Positions 15,902 to 25,486 of a stretch of 64,000 nt of DNA are shown here, in pieces. The position numbers were made by a program, and so were the translations under genes. The stretch's first letter is position 1; every line of letters begins with the position of its first letter. This DNA is from Blattabacterium cuenoti (lineage in GTDB: Bacteria > Bacteroidota > Bacteroidia > Flavobacteriales > Blattabacteriaceae). A model generated the notes under the pieces. It did not search any database and was not told where the DNA came from. It saw only the letters and a list, made by a program, of their open reading frames with translations. The stretch is taken from contig NZ_CP059205.1 in NCBI RefSeq assembly GCF_014251995.1, positions 496,001 to 560,000 of the forward strand. The letters run 5' to 3'.

Positions 15902-17956
15902 ATGCAAAAAAAAATAATAAAATTAGCACTTATTGGAAATCCCAATGTAGGAAAAACTTCTTTATTTAATAAATTAACTGGACTTAATCAAAAAATAGGA
16001 AATTATTTAGGAGTTACGGTAGAAAAAAAAGTAGGATATTTTTTTCATGAAAGAACATTGTATCAGATTATAGATCTTCCAGGAGTTTATAGCATATATC
16101 CTTCATCTGAAGATGAAGAAATAGTCAGAAAATTACTTAACAATACAGATGATATAGATTATCCGGATAAAATTATAGTTGTAGCTGATTCTTCTAATAT
16201 AAAGAAAAGCCTTCTTTTATTTAGACAAATTCAAGATTTAGGTTTTCCTGTTTTATTTGTATTAAATATGTTAGATGAAGCAAAAAAAAAAGGATTATTT
16301 ATTAATATAAAAAAATTAAAAAAATTTCTTAAAACGGAAATTGTTTTCACTAATGCAAGAAAGGGTGTGGGATTAGAAATGATTAAAAAAAAAGTCAAAG
16401 ATTTAAATAGACAAAAAAAATTAGATTTTTTTAATTTAGGATTTCGTTATTCTTTTGCTGTTAATGAAATAAAAAAAATTTATAAAGTAAATACTTATAA
16501 AGCTTGGTATTATTTAGCTTATGATGGAAAATATTTGAAAAAACGTCATGATATCAATAATGTAAAAATAAAATATAATATTTCATCAAAAAGATTGCAA
16601 ATAAAAGAAATTGTAAATAGATATGAAGAAATTGAAAAAATTATTTCTAAAACAGTTTATAGATTAACATCGGATAAAGAAAAAAATTATTTAGAATTTT
16701 CAAAAAAAATAGATAAAAACTTAATTGTTCATCCTTTTTGGGGTTATTTTATTTTCTTTTTTCTACTTTTTTTCATTTTTCAATGTGTTTTCTTTTGGAC
16801 AGATCCACCTAAAAAATTCATAGAATTTTTTTTTTCTTTAATTCAAAAAAAATTAGAGAATTTTTATCCAGGCCCTTTAAATGATTTTTTATTAAAAGGA
16901 ATATTACCTGGGATTAGTACTGTTATTTCTTTTATTCCACAAATTTTTATTTTATTATTTTTTCTTCTTCTTATGGAAGAAAGTGGTTATATAAGTAGAG
17001 TGACTTTTTTAATGGATCGAATTATGAGACCTTTTGGATTAAATGGAAAGAGTGTTGTCCCTTTTATATCTAGTATATCTTGTGCTATTCCAGCTATTAT
17101 GTCAGCTAGACATATTGAAAACCCTAGAGATCGTTTAATTACTATTTTAGCTACTCCTTTTATGACTTGTTCTGCAAGATTACCTATTTATACCTTAATT
17201 ATATCTATAATAATCCCGAATTATAAATGGTGCTTTATTCAATTAAGAGGAGCAGTTCTTATGATTATGTATTTATTAGGAGTTTTTTCTTCGTTAAGTG
17301 TATCAATGATTTTACATAAATTTTTGAGAAAAGATTATAAAAGCCATCTTATTATGGAAATCCCCACCTATAAAGTTCCCATATTCACAAATATATTTGT
17401 TTCTTTATGGATAAATATTAAATCCTTTATTTTCAATACAGGAAGAATAATTATATTAGTTAATGTGTTAATTTGGGTTTTAGGTACTTTTGGTCCATCG
17501 GAAAATATTTCACATCAAAAATCATTCATTTTAACGAAATACATTAAAAAAAAAGAATTACCTCACTCGTATCTAGGATTAATTGGAAAATCAATAGAAC
17601 CTATTATTTATCCATTAGGATATGATTGGAAAATTGGAATAGGATTATTATCTTCTCTTTTAGCTAGAGAAGTTTTTATAAGTACAATGGATTCCATATA
17701 TATAATGGATGCTATGTCTAAAAAAAATAACTCTTTAGAAGAGAAAATTTCTTATAAAAAAAATAGAGAACCTATTTATAATTTAGCAACAGGAATTTCC
17801 TTACTTTTTTTCTATGCATTTTCTATGCAGTGTATGAGCACTTTAGTTACAATAAAAAAAGAAACAAAATCTTGGAAATGGCCAATAGTACAATTTTTAT
17901 TCATGAGCATATTAGCTTATATGACTTCATTTTTCGTATATCAAATATTTAAATAA
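15902..17956 (+). CDS. feoB: Ferrous iron transporter FeoB
   Basis: FeoB imports Fe2+ across the inner membrane. The 684-residue protein has an N-terminal G domain: G1 GNPNVGKTS (12-20), G3 DLPGVYSI and G4 NMLD near residue 121. A C-terminal domain of many hydrophobic helices carries the gate motifs SCAIPAIMSAR and TCSARLPIY. The length is normal. It forms a tight operon with feoA and probably with a tiny Cys-containing membrane ORF downstream. Iron supply fits the Fe-S-dependent metabolism suggested by sufE. Confidence 0.95.
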   Translation: MQKKIIKLALIGNPNVGKTSLFNKLTGLNQKIGNYLGVTVEKKVGYFFHERTLYQIIDLPGVYSIYPSSEDEEIVRKLLNNTDDIDYPDKIIVVADSSNIKKSLLLFRQIQDLGFPVLFVLNMLDEAKKKGLFINIKKLKKFLKTEIVFTNARKGVGLEMIKKKVKDLNRQKKLDFFNLGFRYSFAVNEIKKIYKVNTYKAWYYLAYDGKYLKKRHDINNVKIKYNISSKRLQIKEIVNRYEEIEKIISKTVYRLTSDKEKNYLEFSKKIDKNLIVHPFWGYFIFFFLLFFIFQCVFFWTDPPKKFIEFFFSLIQKKLENFYPGPLNDFLLKGILPGISTVISFIPQIFILLFFLLLMEESGYISRVTFLMDRIMRPFGLNGKSVVPFISSISCAIPAIMSARHIENPRDRLITILATPFMTCSARLPIYTLIISIIIPNYKWCFIQLRGAVLMIMYLLGVFSSLSVSMILHKFLRKDYKSHLIMEIPTYKVPIFTNIFVSLWINIKSFIFNTGRIIILVNVLIWVLGTFGPSENISHQKSFILTKYIKKKELPHSYLGLIGKSIEPIIYPLGYDWKIGIGLLSSLLAREVFISTMDSIYIMDAMSKKNNSLEEKISYKKNREPIYNLATGISLLFFYAFSMQCMSTLVTIKKETKSWKWPIVQFLFMSILAYMTSFFVYQIFK

Positions 17957-17969
17957 TCAAAATAATAAA

Positions 17970-18137
17970 ATGTATTTATTTTTTCAATATTTAGTAATAG
18001 GAATATCGTTCTTATATTCAATTGTTTTTTTAATCAAAAAAATGTTGATTTTTTTTCATAAAAAAAAATTTTTTTGTAAAAAAAAATGTAATTGCAAATT
18101 TACAATAATCTTTATAATCCTTCATTCATTTTTTTGA
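17970..18137 (+). CDS. Small FeoB-associated Cys-containing membrane protein (candidate)
   Basis: A 55-residue frame starting with ATG 13 bases after feoB. It encodes one membrane helix (YLVIGISFLYSIVFLI) followed by a basic region with three cysteines in CKKKCNC. Small single-helix Cys-rich proteins follow feoB in many Bacteroidota, and this fits in size, position and motif order. Its last 26 bases overlap the 3' end of ddl on the other strand. It is too short for certainty; the C-terminal tail after CNC looks atypical and the true stop could differ in relatives. Confidence 0.5.
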   Translation: MYLFFQYLVIGISFLYSIVFLIKKMLIFFHKKKFFCKKKCNCKFTIIFIILHSFF

Positions 18138-19098
18138 TAGAGAAATTAATATACTTTTTGAGTAAATCGGAAAAAGATATTCCAGCTGTTTTCAATTGTT
18201 TTGGAAAAATACTCTCTTCTGAAAGACCAGGAATAGTATTTATTTCTAAAAAATAAGGTTCTTCATTAACTATAATATATTCAGCTCGAGATATCCCTGA
18301 TAAGTTTAGACAACTATATACCTTTTTTGAAACTTCTTGTATTTTATTTTTAATTATTGGTAGTAATTTTGCTGGAGTTATTTCTTGGGATTTTCCAGAA
18401 TATTTTGATTCAAAATCAAAAAAATCATTTTGACTAATTATTTCTGTTATAGGTAATACAATAATTTCGTCTCCAAATGAAAAAACTCCTACTGACACTT
18501 CTCTACCTTCAAGAAAAGATTCAAAAATAATTTCTTGATCTTCTTCAAAAGCTTTTTCTAATGCATTAGATAAATCTTTCTTTTTATAAACTTTACTAAT
18601 TCCGAAACTTGATCCAGATCGATTAGGTTTAACAAAACAAGGAAGTCCTATTTTCTTTATAATTTCTTCTTCACAAAAAGTTTCATTTTTATTTAGAAAA
18701 TAAGATTTAGCTGTATTAATTCCAAAATGTTTTAATAAAGTTAAGCAATATTTTTTATTAAAAGTCATATTAGAATGGTGAAAATCACATCCTGTATAAG
18801 GAATGTTTAATAATTCAAAATAAGCAGACATCATACCATCTTCTCCTGGAGATCCATGAATAGCATTGAAAACACAATCAAAATGTATACGTTGTTTTTC
18901 TATTTTAATAGAAAAATTACGTCTGTCAACAGGATATTTTTTTTTTTCTTTCATGAAAAACCATTCCTCTTTAAGAATATAAATTTGATAAGGATTAAAC
19001 TCTTTTCTACACAAATTTTCATAAACCATTTTTCCACTTTTCATTGAAATTTCAGATTCTTTTGTATATCCACCTGTGATTATTGCAATATTTTTCAT
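18112..19098 (-). CDS. ddl: D-alanine--D-alanine ligase
   Basis: Ddl joins two D-Ala for the peptidoglycan stem peptide, using an ATP-grasp fold. The 328-residue protein shows the N-terminal GGYTKESEIS loop, HGSPGEDG, LPCFVKPNRSGSSFGISKV, EGREVSVGVF and the Mg2+-binding end EINTIPGLSEESIFPKQ. The gene is divergent from the PASTA protein. Together with murF (adds D-Ala-D-Ala) and murA it indicates that peptidoglycan synthesis is retained. Confidence 0.95.
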   Translation of the reverse strand: MKNIAIITGGYTKESEISMKSGKMVYENLCRKEFNPYQIYILKEEWFFMKEKKKYPVDRRNFSIKIEKQRIHFDCVFNAIHGSPGEDGMMSAYFELLNIPYTGCDFHHSNMTFNKKYCLTLLKHFGINTAKSYFLNKNETFCEEEIIKKIGLPCFVKPNRSGSSFGISKVYKKKDLSNALEKAFEEDQEIIFESFLEGREVSVGVFSFGDEIIVLPITEIISQNDFFDFESKYSGKSQEITPAKLLPIIKNKIQEVSKKVYSCLNLSGISRAEYIIVNEEPYFLEINTIPGLSEESIFPKQLKTAGISFSDLLKKYINFSIKKMNEGL

Positions 19099-19179
19099 GA
19101 TTTTACCTTTATTTTTATTTTACTGTTTTTTAATTTCATACCTACAAACATAATTTTTATATTTAAAAAATATTTTTTC

Positions 19180-20022
19180 ATGAATTATTCAAAATATTTT
19201 ATAATATTTATTATTAACTTTTTGATTTCCATATTTATTCTATATAAAATCGCTCATTTTGCATTAAAATGGACCGATATCTATACAAAACATGGTTCTT
19301 ACGTAATAGTTCCTAACTTACGTTATATGACCTTATCTCAGGCTACATCTATTCTTAAAAAACTAGGATTGAAATATGATATAGATACATCATATTATGA
19401 TCCTAATTTAGAAAAAAATAGGATAATTTCCTTTTCACCAGAATCCGGCGATCATGTAAAAGAAGGTAGACATGTTTACTTAAAAGTTAATTTTAAGTCA
19501 AAATTAAAAAATCGTACAGTATTACCAAATATTATAAATAAAAATAAATCTTTTGCGATAAAACTACTGAATTCTAATCATATTCTTATTAAAGAAATCA
19601 AATATATCAATGATATATCTAAAAATATTGTTTTAAAAGTTTTTTACAAAAACAAATTAATCCAATCTGGATTTATTTTTCCTTCTAATGAAGAAGGAAT
19701 AACTTTGATAATTGGAAAAGGATATGAAAAAAATAATTTAGTCGTTCCAAATGTGATGGGAATGTCATTGCATGATGCAAATTTTACTTTAAAAACAAAT
19801 TTTTTTCATGTTATTAATTATTATTATGACCATCCAATTATAGATCCCGAAAAAAATGCAAAAGTATATCGACAAAATCCTTCTCCTGGAGAAATTCGGG
19901 AAAAGAATAAACCTGTTGAATTATGGCTAACTTCAAAAAAAGTGTTAGATAATCTGATGGATGAAGAAAAAGGTTTTAACAAAAAAACAGAAGAAAAAAA
20001 TACTATAATATCTAATGAATGA
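19180..20022 (+). CDS. PASTA domain membrane-anchored protein
   Basis: A 280-residue protein with one N-terminal membrane helix (about 5-27) and an extracytoplasmic part carrying PASTA repeats. These are recognisable from VPNLRYMTLSQATSILKKLGL, LPNIINKNKSFAIKLL and VPNVMGMSLHDANFTLK, each followed by a P..G segment such as QNPSPGEI. PASTA domains bind peptidoglycan or muropeptides in other proteins; no kinase or transpeptidase domain is attached here. It sits beside ddl and overlaps rluD by 8 bases, an arrangement I recall from other Bacteroidota. A role in cell-wall sensing or anchoring is inferred. Confidence 0.82.
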   Translation: MNYSKYFIIFIINFLISIFILYKIAHFALKWTDIYTKHGSYVIVPNLRYMTLSQATSILKKLGLKYDIDTSYYDPNLEKNRIISFSPESGDHVKEGRHVYLKVNFKSKLKNRTVLPNIINKNKSFAIKLLNSNHILIKEIKYINDISKNIVLKVFYKNKLIQSGFIFPSNEEGITLIIGKGYEKNNLVVPNVMGMSLHDANFTLKTNFFHVINYYYDHPIIDPEKNAKVYRQNPSPGEIREKNKPVELWLTSKKVLDNLMDEEKGFNKKTEEKNTIISNE

Positions 20023-21037
20023 ATCTACATCAATTACAATTATTGCAGGTAATAACCAAAAAGAAATTCGAATTGATAAATTTTTAAAAGAACATATTAA
20101 AAATATTAGTAGAAACGAAATTCAAAAACACACGAATTCAGGAAAAATTTTAGTAAACAAAAAAATTGTAAAAAAAAATTATAAAGTAAAACCATTGGAT
20201 TTTATTCAAGCAAAAATTTTTAAACCTCCCATTTTAGATTTCTTAAAATATGAAAATATTAATGCAGAAAAAATAAAAATAAATATTATTCATGAAGATG
20301 AAGATATTATTGTGATAAATAAACCTGCAGGAATGGTAGTTCATCCTGGATTCGGAAACGAAACAGGAACATTAATTCATGGAATTAAATATCATTTCTT
20401 AAACTCAAAGCTAAATGATTTTAACTTATATAGATGTGGTTTAGTCCATAGATTAGATAAAAATACATCAGGTTTATTAGTCTTAGCTAAGAATGAATAT
20501 TCACAAAAACATTTATCTCAACAATTTTATTCCAGAACTATTAAAAGAAAGTACATTGCTTTAGCATGGGGAGATTTATTAGAAAATAAAGGAACTATAA
20601 CCGGATTTATTGGACGAGATCCTAAAAATAGAAAAAAAATGAAAATTTTAGAAGAAATTTACCAAAATAAAGGTAAATATTCTGTAACAGAGTATAAAGT
20701 ATTGGAAAGATTTAAATATGTAACATATGTCTCTTGTAAAATAAAAACAGGAAAAACACATCAAATAAGAGTCCATTTTAAACATTTGGGACATCCATTA
20801 TTTCATGATTCAACTTATGGAGGAAATAAAATTTTTATGAAAAAAAAATGTTCAAATAAAAATATAAAATATCTAAACAATTGTTTAAAGATCTTAAAAA
20901 GACAAGCTTTACATGCTATTTCTCTTTCTTTCATTCATCCTAGGAAAGAAAGTATAAAATGTCATTTTATCTGTCCAATTCCTGAGGAATTTAAAAAAGT
21001 TCTAGAAATTTGTAGAAATACTTTTCCACATTCATAA
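20015..21037 (+). CDS. rluD: RluA-family 23S rRNA pseudouridine synthase (RluD-like)
   Basis: A 340-residue pseudouridine synthase. It has an N-terminal S4 RNA-binding domain (about 18-75) and the catalytic motif HRLDKNTSGLLVLAKN with Asp148. A downstream RKYIAL and KTGKTHQIRVHFKHLGHPLFHD are typical of the RluA/RluC/RluD branch. RluD modifies helix 69 of 23S rRNA and is the member most often retained; assignment to RluD rather than RluC rests on S4 domain presence and genomic habit, not a decisive residue. The start overlaps the PASTA gene by 8 bases. Confidence 0.87.
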   Translation: MNESTSITIIAGNNQKEIRIDKFLKEHIKNISRNEIQKHTNSGKILVNKKIVKKNYKVKPLDFIQAKIFKPPILDFLKYENINAEKIKINIIHEDEDIIVINKPAGMVVHPGFGNETGTLIHGIKYHFLNSKLNDFNLYRCGLVHRLDKNTSGLLVLAKNEYSQKHLSQQFYSRTIKRKYIALAWGDLLENKGTITGFIGRDPKNRKKMKILEEIYQNKGKYSVTEYKVLERFKYVTYVSCKIKTGKTHQIRVHFKHLGHPLFHDSTYGGNKIFMKKKCSNKNIKYLNNCLKILKRQALHAISLSFIHPRKESIKCHFICPIPEEFKKVLEICRNTFPHS

Positions 21038-22366
21038 TAAAGTTCCACGTAAAAAAATATAAGACATAGAAAAATATATGATTAATCCAATAACGTCAAC
21101 TAATGTTGCAACAAAAGGTGCAGAAGAACTAGCGGGATTTCCTCTAAATTTTTTAATTATAAAAGGTAACATAGAACCACTCAAAGTTCCCCATAAAACT
21201 ACTCCAATTAAAGAAAAAAAAATAGTTACTCCAACTAATATCCAATGAGGTCCATAATTAAATAAATTAAGATTATGCCAAGCTACTACTCGTATAAATC
21301 CAGTTAATCCTAAAATTCCTCCTAAAAAAAAACCACAAATAATCTCTCTTCGCATAACTATCCACCAGTCTTTTATTTTCACTTCTCTCAAAGCCATTGC
21401 TTGAATAACTAAACTAGCAGCTTGCGAACCACTATTACCTCCACTAGAAACGACTAATGGTATAAATAAAACAAGAACTACTGCTTTTTCAAGTGTATTT
21501 GAAAAATTTTGCATAACTGTTGTGGTTAACATTTCTCCTATAAATAGTAAAATTAACCAAACTGCCCTTTTTTTAATCAACCTATATAATGATTCATTTA
21601 AATATGATTTATTTGATTCTTTTTTCTTCATGTAATAATTTTCATTCAAAAAAAGTAAAATATCATTCACTGTTACTATTCCAAGTAAAAATTTTTGATT
21701 ATCAACAACTGGTATTGAAATTCTATTATTAATAGTAAAAAATTTAACGGCTTTTTTTTCTGTATCTTTAAGATTTAAAAAAATGGTAGATTTATTATTT
21801 ATCAAATTAGATATTTCTATTTTTGGATTTACTAAAAATAGTTCTCCAATTTTTATGTCATTTATCAATTTTCCTTTTTGATCAACTACGTACAAAACTT
21901 CTATTATATTTTCATTTTTTATTTCTTTTCTTTGTATATAATCTAAAACTTTTTGTATTTTCCAATTTTTTGGAACAGAAATATAATATGGAATAATAAA
22001 ACGTCCTATACTATTTTTTGGATATCCTAATGAAATTAGTATTTTGTATCTTTCTTCTGGATTTAAATACTTGATTAAATTTTTTAATATTCTCTCAGGA
22101 AGTTTCTTTAAAAAAGAAAGACGATCATCTATTGGTAATTTATTCAAAAGTTTCATTTTTTTAACTGAAGGTAATTTTTCTATAATTTTTTTTTTTACAG
22201 AAAAATTTAATTCATTAAAAACAGAAATTGCCTTGCATAATTTTAATAAATTAAATATTTTGATAACATCATTTGGATGGTTATGGATAATTTTTATTAA
22301 ACTACTAATAGTTTGACTATTGATAAATTCATCATTATTTAAATAATCTTGGTGTTCATTAAACAT
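21032..22366 (-). CDS. mgtE: Magnesium transporter MgtE
   Basis: A Mg2+ channel/transporter. The 444-residue protein has an N-terminal helical superhelix domain (IEKLPSVKKMKLLNKLPIDDRLSFLKKLPER), a CBS pair in the middle (VLYVVDQKGKLINDI and NRISIPVVDNQKFLLGIVTVNDIL), and a C-terminal pore domain of about five membrane helices. The pore-lining segment reads SSGGNSGSQAASLV. Cytosolic Mg2+ gating by the N and CBS domains is known for the family. Its stop overlaps that of rluD by 6 bases. Confidence 0.93.
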   Translation of the reverse strand: MFNEHQDYLNNDEFINSQTISSLIKIIHNHPNDVIKIFNLLKLCKAISVFNELNFSVKKKIIEKLPSVKKMKLLNKLPIDDRLSFLKKLPERILKNLIKYLNPEERYKILISLGYPKNSIGRFIIPYYISVPKNWKIQKVLDYIQRKEIKNENIIEVLYVVDQKGKLINDIKIGELFLVNPKIEISNLINNKSTIFLNLKDTEKKAVKFFTINNRISIPVVDNQKFLLGIVTVNDILLFLNENYYMKKKESNKSYLNESLYRLIKKRAVWLILLFIGEMLTTTVMQNFSNTLEKAVVLVLFIPLVVSSGGNSGSQAASLVIQAMALREVKIKDWWIVMRREIICGFFLGGILGLTGFIRVVAWHNLNLFNYGPHWILVGVTIFFSLIGVVLWGTLSGSMLPFIIKKFRGNPASSSAPFVATLVDVIGLIIYFSMSYIFLRGTLL

Positions 22367-22499
22367 TTTATTCTTTGTTTGTACCTTTTTTAACTATTTA
22401 TTATAATAGCATTTCAATTTGATGTGATTATAGTGATTATATATAATTACGTGCGATGGATTACTTTTAGAAGTTGTGTTGTAAAACGTATATATAGAA

Positions 22500-22509
22500 G
22501 TTACGTAAC
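22500..22509. promoter_or_regulatory. 10-base palindrome in the mgtE-leuS divergent gap
   Basis: GTTACGTAAC is a perfect palindrome 52 bases upstream of leuS, inside the 195-base divergent region. This gap has unusually many CG-containing words for the window. It may be an operator or a chance site; no canonical TAnnTTTG promoter was found nearby. Confidence 0.25.
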
Positions 22510-22561
22510 CATTGCAATTATTCTATTCATTATTCATTCTATAAATAAAATTTAAATAAAA

Positions 22562-25354
22562 ATGGAATATAATTTTAAAGAAATAGAAAAACGTTGGCAA
22601 AAATATTGGAAAAAACATAATATTTTTTATGTAAAAGAAAATGAAAAAAAGAAAAAATTTTATATTTTAAATATGTTTCCTTATCCTTCTGGAGAAGGGC
22701 TTCATGTAGGACATTGTTTAGGTTATATTGCTTCAGATATTTATGCAAGATATAAACGTGTAGAAGGATATAACGTTTTAAATCCAATGGGATTTGATTC
22801 TTTTGGATTACCCGCAGAACAATATGCAATTCAAACAGGAAACCATCCTTCAGATACTACTTTAAAAAATTCTCAAAAGTATCAAATTCAAATGAATAAA
22901 ATAGGGATTTCTTTTGATTGGAATCGTAAACTATATACTAGTTCCCCCAATTATTATCATTGGACTCAATGGATGTTTATTCAAATTTTTAATTCTTGGT
23001 ATGATAAAAATTGTAAAAAAGCTAAACCTATAGAAATTCTAGTAGAAGAATTTAATAAAAATGGAAATTTTTTTGTAAATGCAAGTACTTCTTATAAAAA
23101 GAAATTTAATTCAAAAGAGTGGAATGATTTCAATTCTTTTGAAAAGGAAACTATTCTTTTAGATTATCGTTTAGCCTTTTTGTGTAAAAATATAGTCAAT
23201 TGGTGTCCAGATTTAGGAACTGTTTTAGCCAATGATGAAATTAAAAATGGAAAAAGTCAAAGAGGAGGATATCCAGTATATAAAAAAAACATGTTACAAT
23301 GGCACATAAGAATTAGTGCATATGCAGAAAGACTTATAAAAGGTCTAAATTTAGTTGAATGTTCTCAATCTCTCAAAAGATTACAGATTAATTGGATAGG
23401 AAAATCAATAAAATTTTTTGTCACATTAAATGTTGTATACAACAATGAAAAAATAAAAAAAATAAAATTTTTTCTTTTTTGTCCAGAAATGATATTTGGA
23501 GTAACTTTTGTTATTTTATCTCCAGATCATCCAATAGTAAATGAAATTAGTGTTGATTCTCATAAAAAAAACGTTTCAAAATACTTGAAAAACAATTCTT
23601 TTTTTAAGGAAGAAGAAGAAAAAGTTTCTGGAGTTTTTACAGGAAACTATATTTTCCATCCTTTTCTCAAAAAAAAAATTCCTATTTATATTAGTAATTC
23701 TTTTTTTGTAAAGAATGATATAATAAAATCTATTGTAGGAATACCTGGACACGAAAAAAAAAGTAATAATTTTGCTAAGAAATTTAGATTAGAAATTATT
23801 AAAGTATACAAAAAAAATATAAATAATAATGAAATTTGTACTAATTCTGATCTATTAAATGGATTAAACCTAAAAGAAGCAAGAAAAAAAATTACAAAAA
23901 TATTAATAGAAAAAAATATAGGAGAGGAAAACACGTATTACAAAATACGTGATGCCATTTTTTCTAGACAAAGATATTGGGGAGAACCAATTCCTATTTA
24001 TTTTAAAAAAAAAATTCCAAGAACAATTCCTGTAAATAAGTTACCTATCATCTTGCCCAAGGTAAATAATTATCATCCAAAAAATGGAAAATCTTCATTA
24101 ACAAGAGTAAAAAATTGGGCTTGGGATGAAAAAAATATGAAAATAGTTTCAAATACATTGATCGACCATAAAAATATATTTCCGATGGAAATTAATACAA
24201 TGCCAAGTTGGGCTGGATCTAGTTGGTATTTTCTTAGATATATGGATGTTCATAATCATCAATTTTTTCTTGATAAAAAAAAAGAAAATTACTGGAAAAA
24301 TGTTGATTTGTATATTGGAGGATCTGAACATAGTACAGGGCATTTGATTTACGCTAGATTTTGGCATAAATTTTTAAAAGATAGAGGTTGGATTACAACT
24401 GAAGAACCTTTCAAAAAAATATTAAACCAAGGAATGATACTTAGTTATTCTGCTTCTATAATAAAAATCATAGGAGAAAATACTTTTATTTCTTATGGAT
24501 TACTAAAAAAAAGTATTAATAAAAATATTTCTTTTCAAGAAATTTATGTAGATCTTTCCTTAATTAAAGGAAATAACGAATTAGATATAAAAAAATTTAA
24601 AAAAAATAAACCAGAATTTTGCACTTTTAACTTTTTATTAGAAAAAGGAATATTTATATGTAAAAGAAAATTGGAAAAAATGTCCAAATCTAAATTGAAT
24701 GTTATAAACCCTGATAAAATATGTGATAAATATGGATCAGATGTATTTAGAATATATGAAATGTTTTTAGGCCCTATTACCCAATCAAAACCTTGGAATG
24801 ATGAGAAAATAAAAGGAATGAAAAATTTTATAAAAAAATTATGGTCTTTGTTTCATAAAGAAAATAATTTTCAAATTAGTGAAATAAATCCGACTCTAAA
24901 AGAATTACAAATTTTGCATTCTACTATAAAAGAAGTAAAAAATAAAATAAATTCTTTTTCTTTAAATACATCCATTAGTTCATTGATGGTTTTCGTAAAT
25001 AAACTAATTGCGCTAAGATGCAATAAAAGAAAAATATTAGAGCCTATGGTTCAACTAATGGCACCATTCTCTCCTCACATAGCCGAAGAATTATGGAATA
25101 AATTGGGGAAAAAAAAATCTATCATAAACTATCCCATTCCTATTGTGAATTCAAAATATTTAATAAATAAAATAACGTATCCAATTATGTTTAATGGAAA
25201 ATTAAAGTTTTTAGAACAATTTGATTCTAACATTTCAACCAAAGAATTAAAAAATAAAATCTTAAATCATTCAAAAACGAAATTCTTATTAAAGGATAAA
25301 ATAATTAAAAAATTAATTATAGTTCCCAAAAAAATAATAAATATTTTAATATGA
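22562..25354 (+). CDS. leuS: Leucyl-tRNA synthetase
   Basis: LeuRS charges tRNA-Leu and edits mischarged products. The 930-residue class I synthetase has the HIGH-type motif PYPSGEGLHVGH (about 40-51). A large editing insertion (CP1) follows, with IPGHEKKSNNFAKKF. Then come the catalytic-domain sequence WAGSSWYFLRYMD, the KMSKS loop EKMSKSKLNV (about 706) and a C-terminal anticodon-binding part with PMVQLMAPFSPHIAEELW. The segment just before KMSKS is longer than in E. coli, which fits Bacteroidota enzymes. It stands alone on the plus strand with gaps on both sides. Confidence 0.96.
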   Translation: MEYNFKEIEKRWQKYWKKHNIFYVKENEKKKKFYILNMFPYPSGEGLHVGHCLGYIASDIYARYKRVEGYNVLNPMGFDSFGLPAEQYAIQTGNHPSDTTLKNSQKYQIQMNKIGISFDWNRKLYTSSPNYYHWTQWMFIQIFNSWYDKNCKKAKPIEILVEEFNKNGNFFVNASTSYKKKFNSKEWNDFNSFEKETILLDYRLAFLCKNIVNWCPDLGTVLANDEIKNGKSQRGGYPVYKKNMLQWHIRISAYAERLIKGLNLVECSQSLKRLQINWIGKSIKFFVTLNVVYNNEKIKKIKFFLFCPEMIFGVTFVILSPDHPIVNEISVDSHKKNVSKYLKNNSFFKEEEEKVSGVFTGNYIFHPFLKKKIPIYISNSFFVKNDIIKSIVGIPGHEKKSNNFAKKFRLEIIKVYKKNINNNEICTNSDLLNGLNLKEARKKITKILIEKNIGEENTYYKIRDAIFSRQRYWGEPIPIYFKKKIPRTIPVNKLPIILPKVNNYHPKNGKSSLTRVKNWAWDEKNMKIVSNTLIDHKNIFPMEINTMPSWAGSSWYFLRYMDVHNHQFFLDKKKENYWKNVDLYIGGSEHSTGHLIYARFWHKFLKDRGWITTEEPFKKILNQGMILSYSASIIKIIGENTFISYGLLKKSINKNISFQEIYVDLSLIKGNNELDIKKFKKNKPEFCTFNFLLEKGIFICKRKLEKMSKSKLNVINPDKICDKYGSDVFRIYEMFLGPITQSKPWNDEKIKGMKNFIKKLWSLFHKENNFQISEINPTLKELQILHSTIKEVKNKINSFSLNTSISSLMVFVNKLIALRCNKRKILEPMVQLMAPFSPHIAEELWNKLGKKKSIINYPIPIVNSKYLINKITYPIMFNGKLKFLEQFDSNISTKELKNKILNHSKTKFLLKDKIIKKLIIVPKKIINILI

Positions 25355-25411
25355 TTATACTCGATTTATATCGAAAAGTATCTAAACATAATATATTTAT
25401 GTATTAAAATT

Positions 25412-25428
25412 TCTACATAAAATGTAGA
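25412..25428. promoter_or_regulatory. Palindrome overlapping the predicted gdhA -7 element
   Basis: TCTACAT-AAA-ATGTAGA is a perfect 7-base inverted repeat. Its right arm overlaps TAGATTTG (25425-25432). The position suits a repressor site, or the sequence may simply be a hairpin after leuS without a U run. Confidence 0.35.
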
Positions 25429-25432
25429 TTTG
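25425..25432 (+). promoter_or_regulatory. -7 element TAGATTTG upstream of gdhA
   Basis: An exact match to TAnnTTTG stands 54 bases before the gdhA start. The -33 box is weak (TTTA-like at about 25396-25399). Confidence 0.4.
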
Positions 25433-25486
25433 TATCCTAATATATAATTGATATCACATCTTATATTTCTAAAAAAAAACTAAAAA

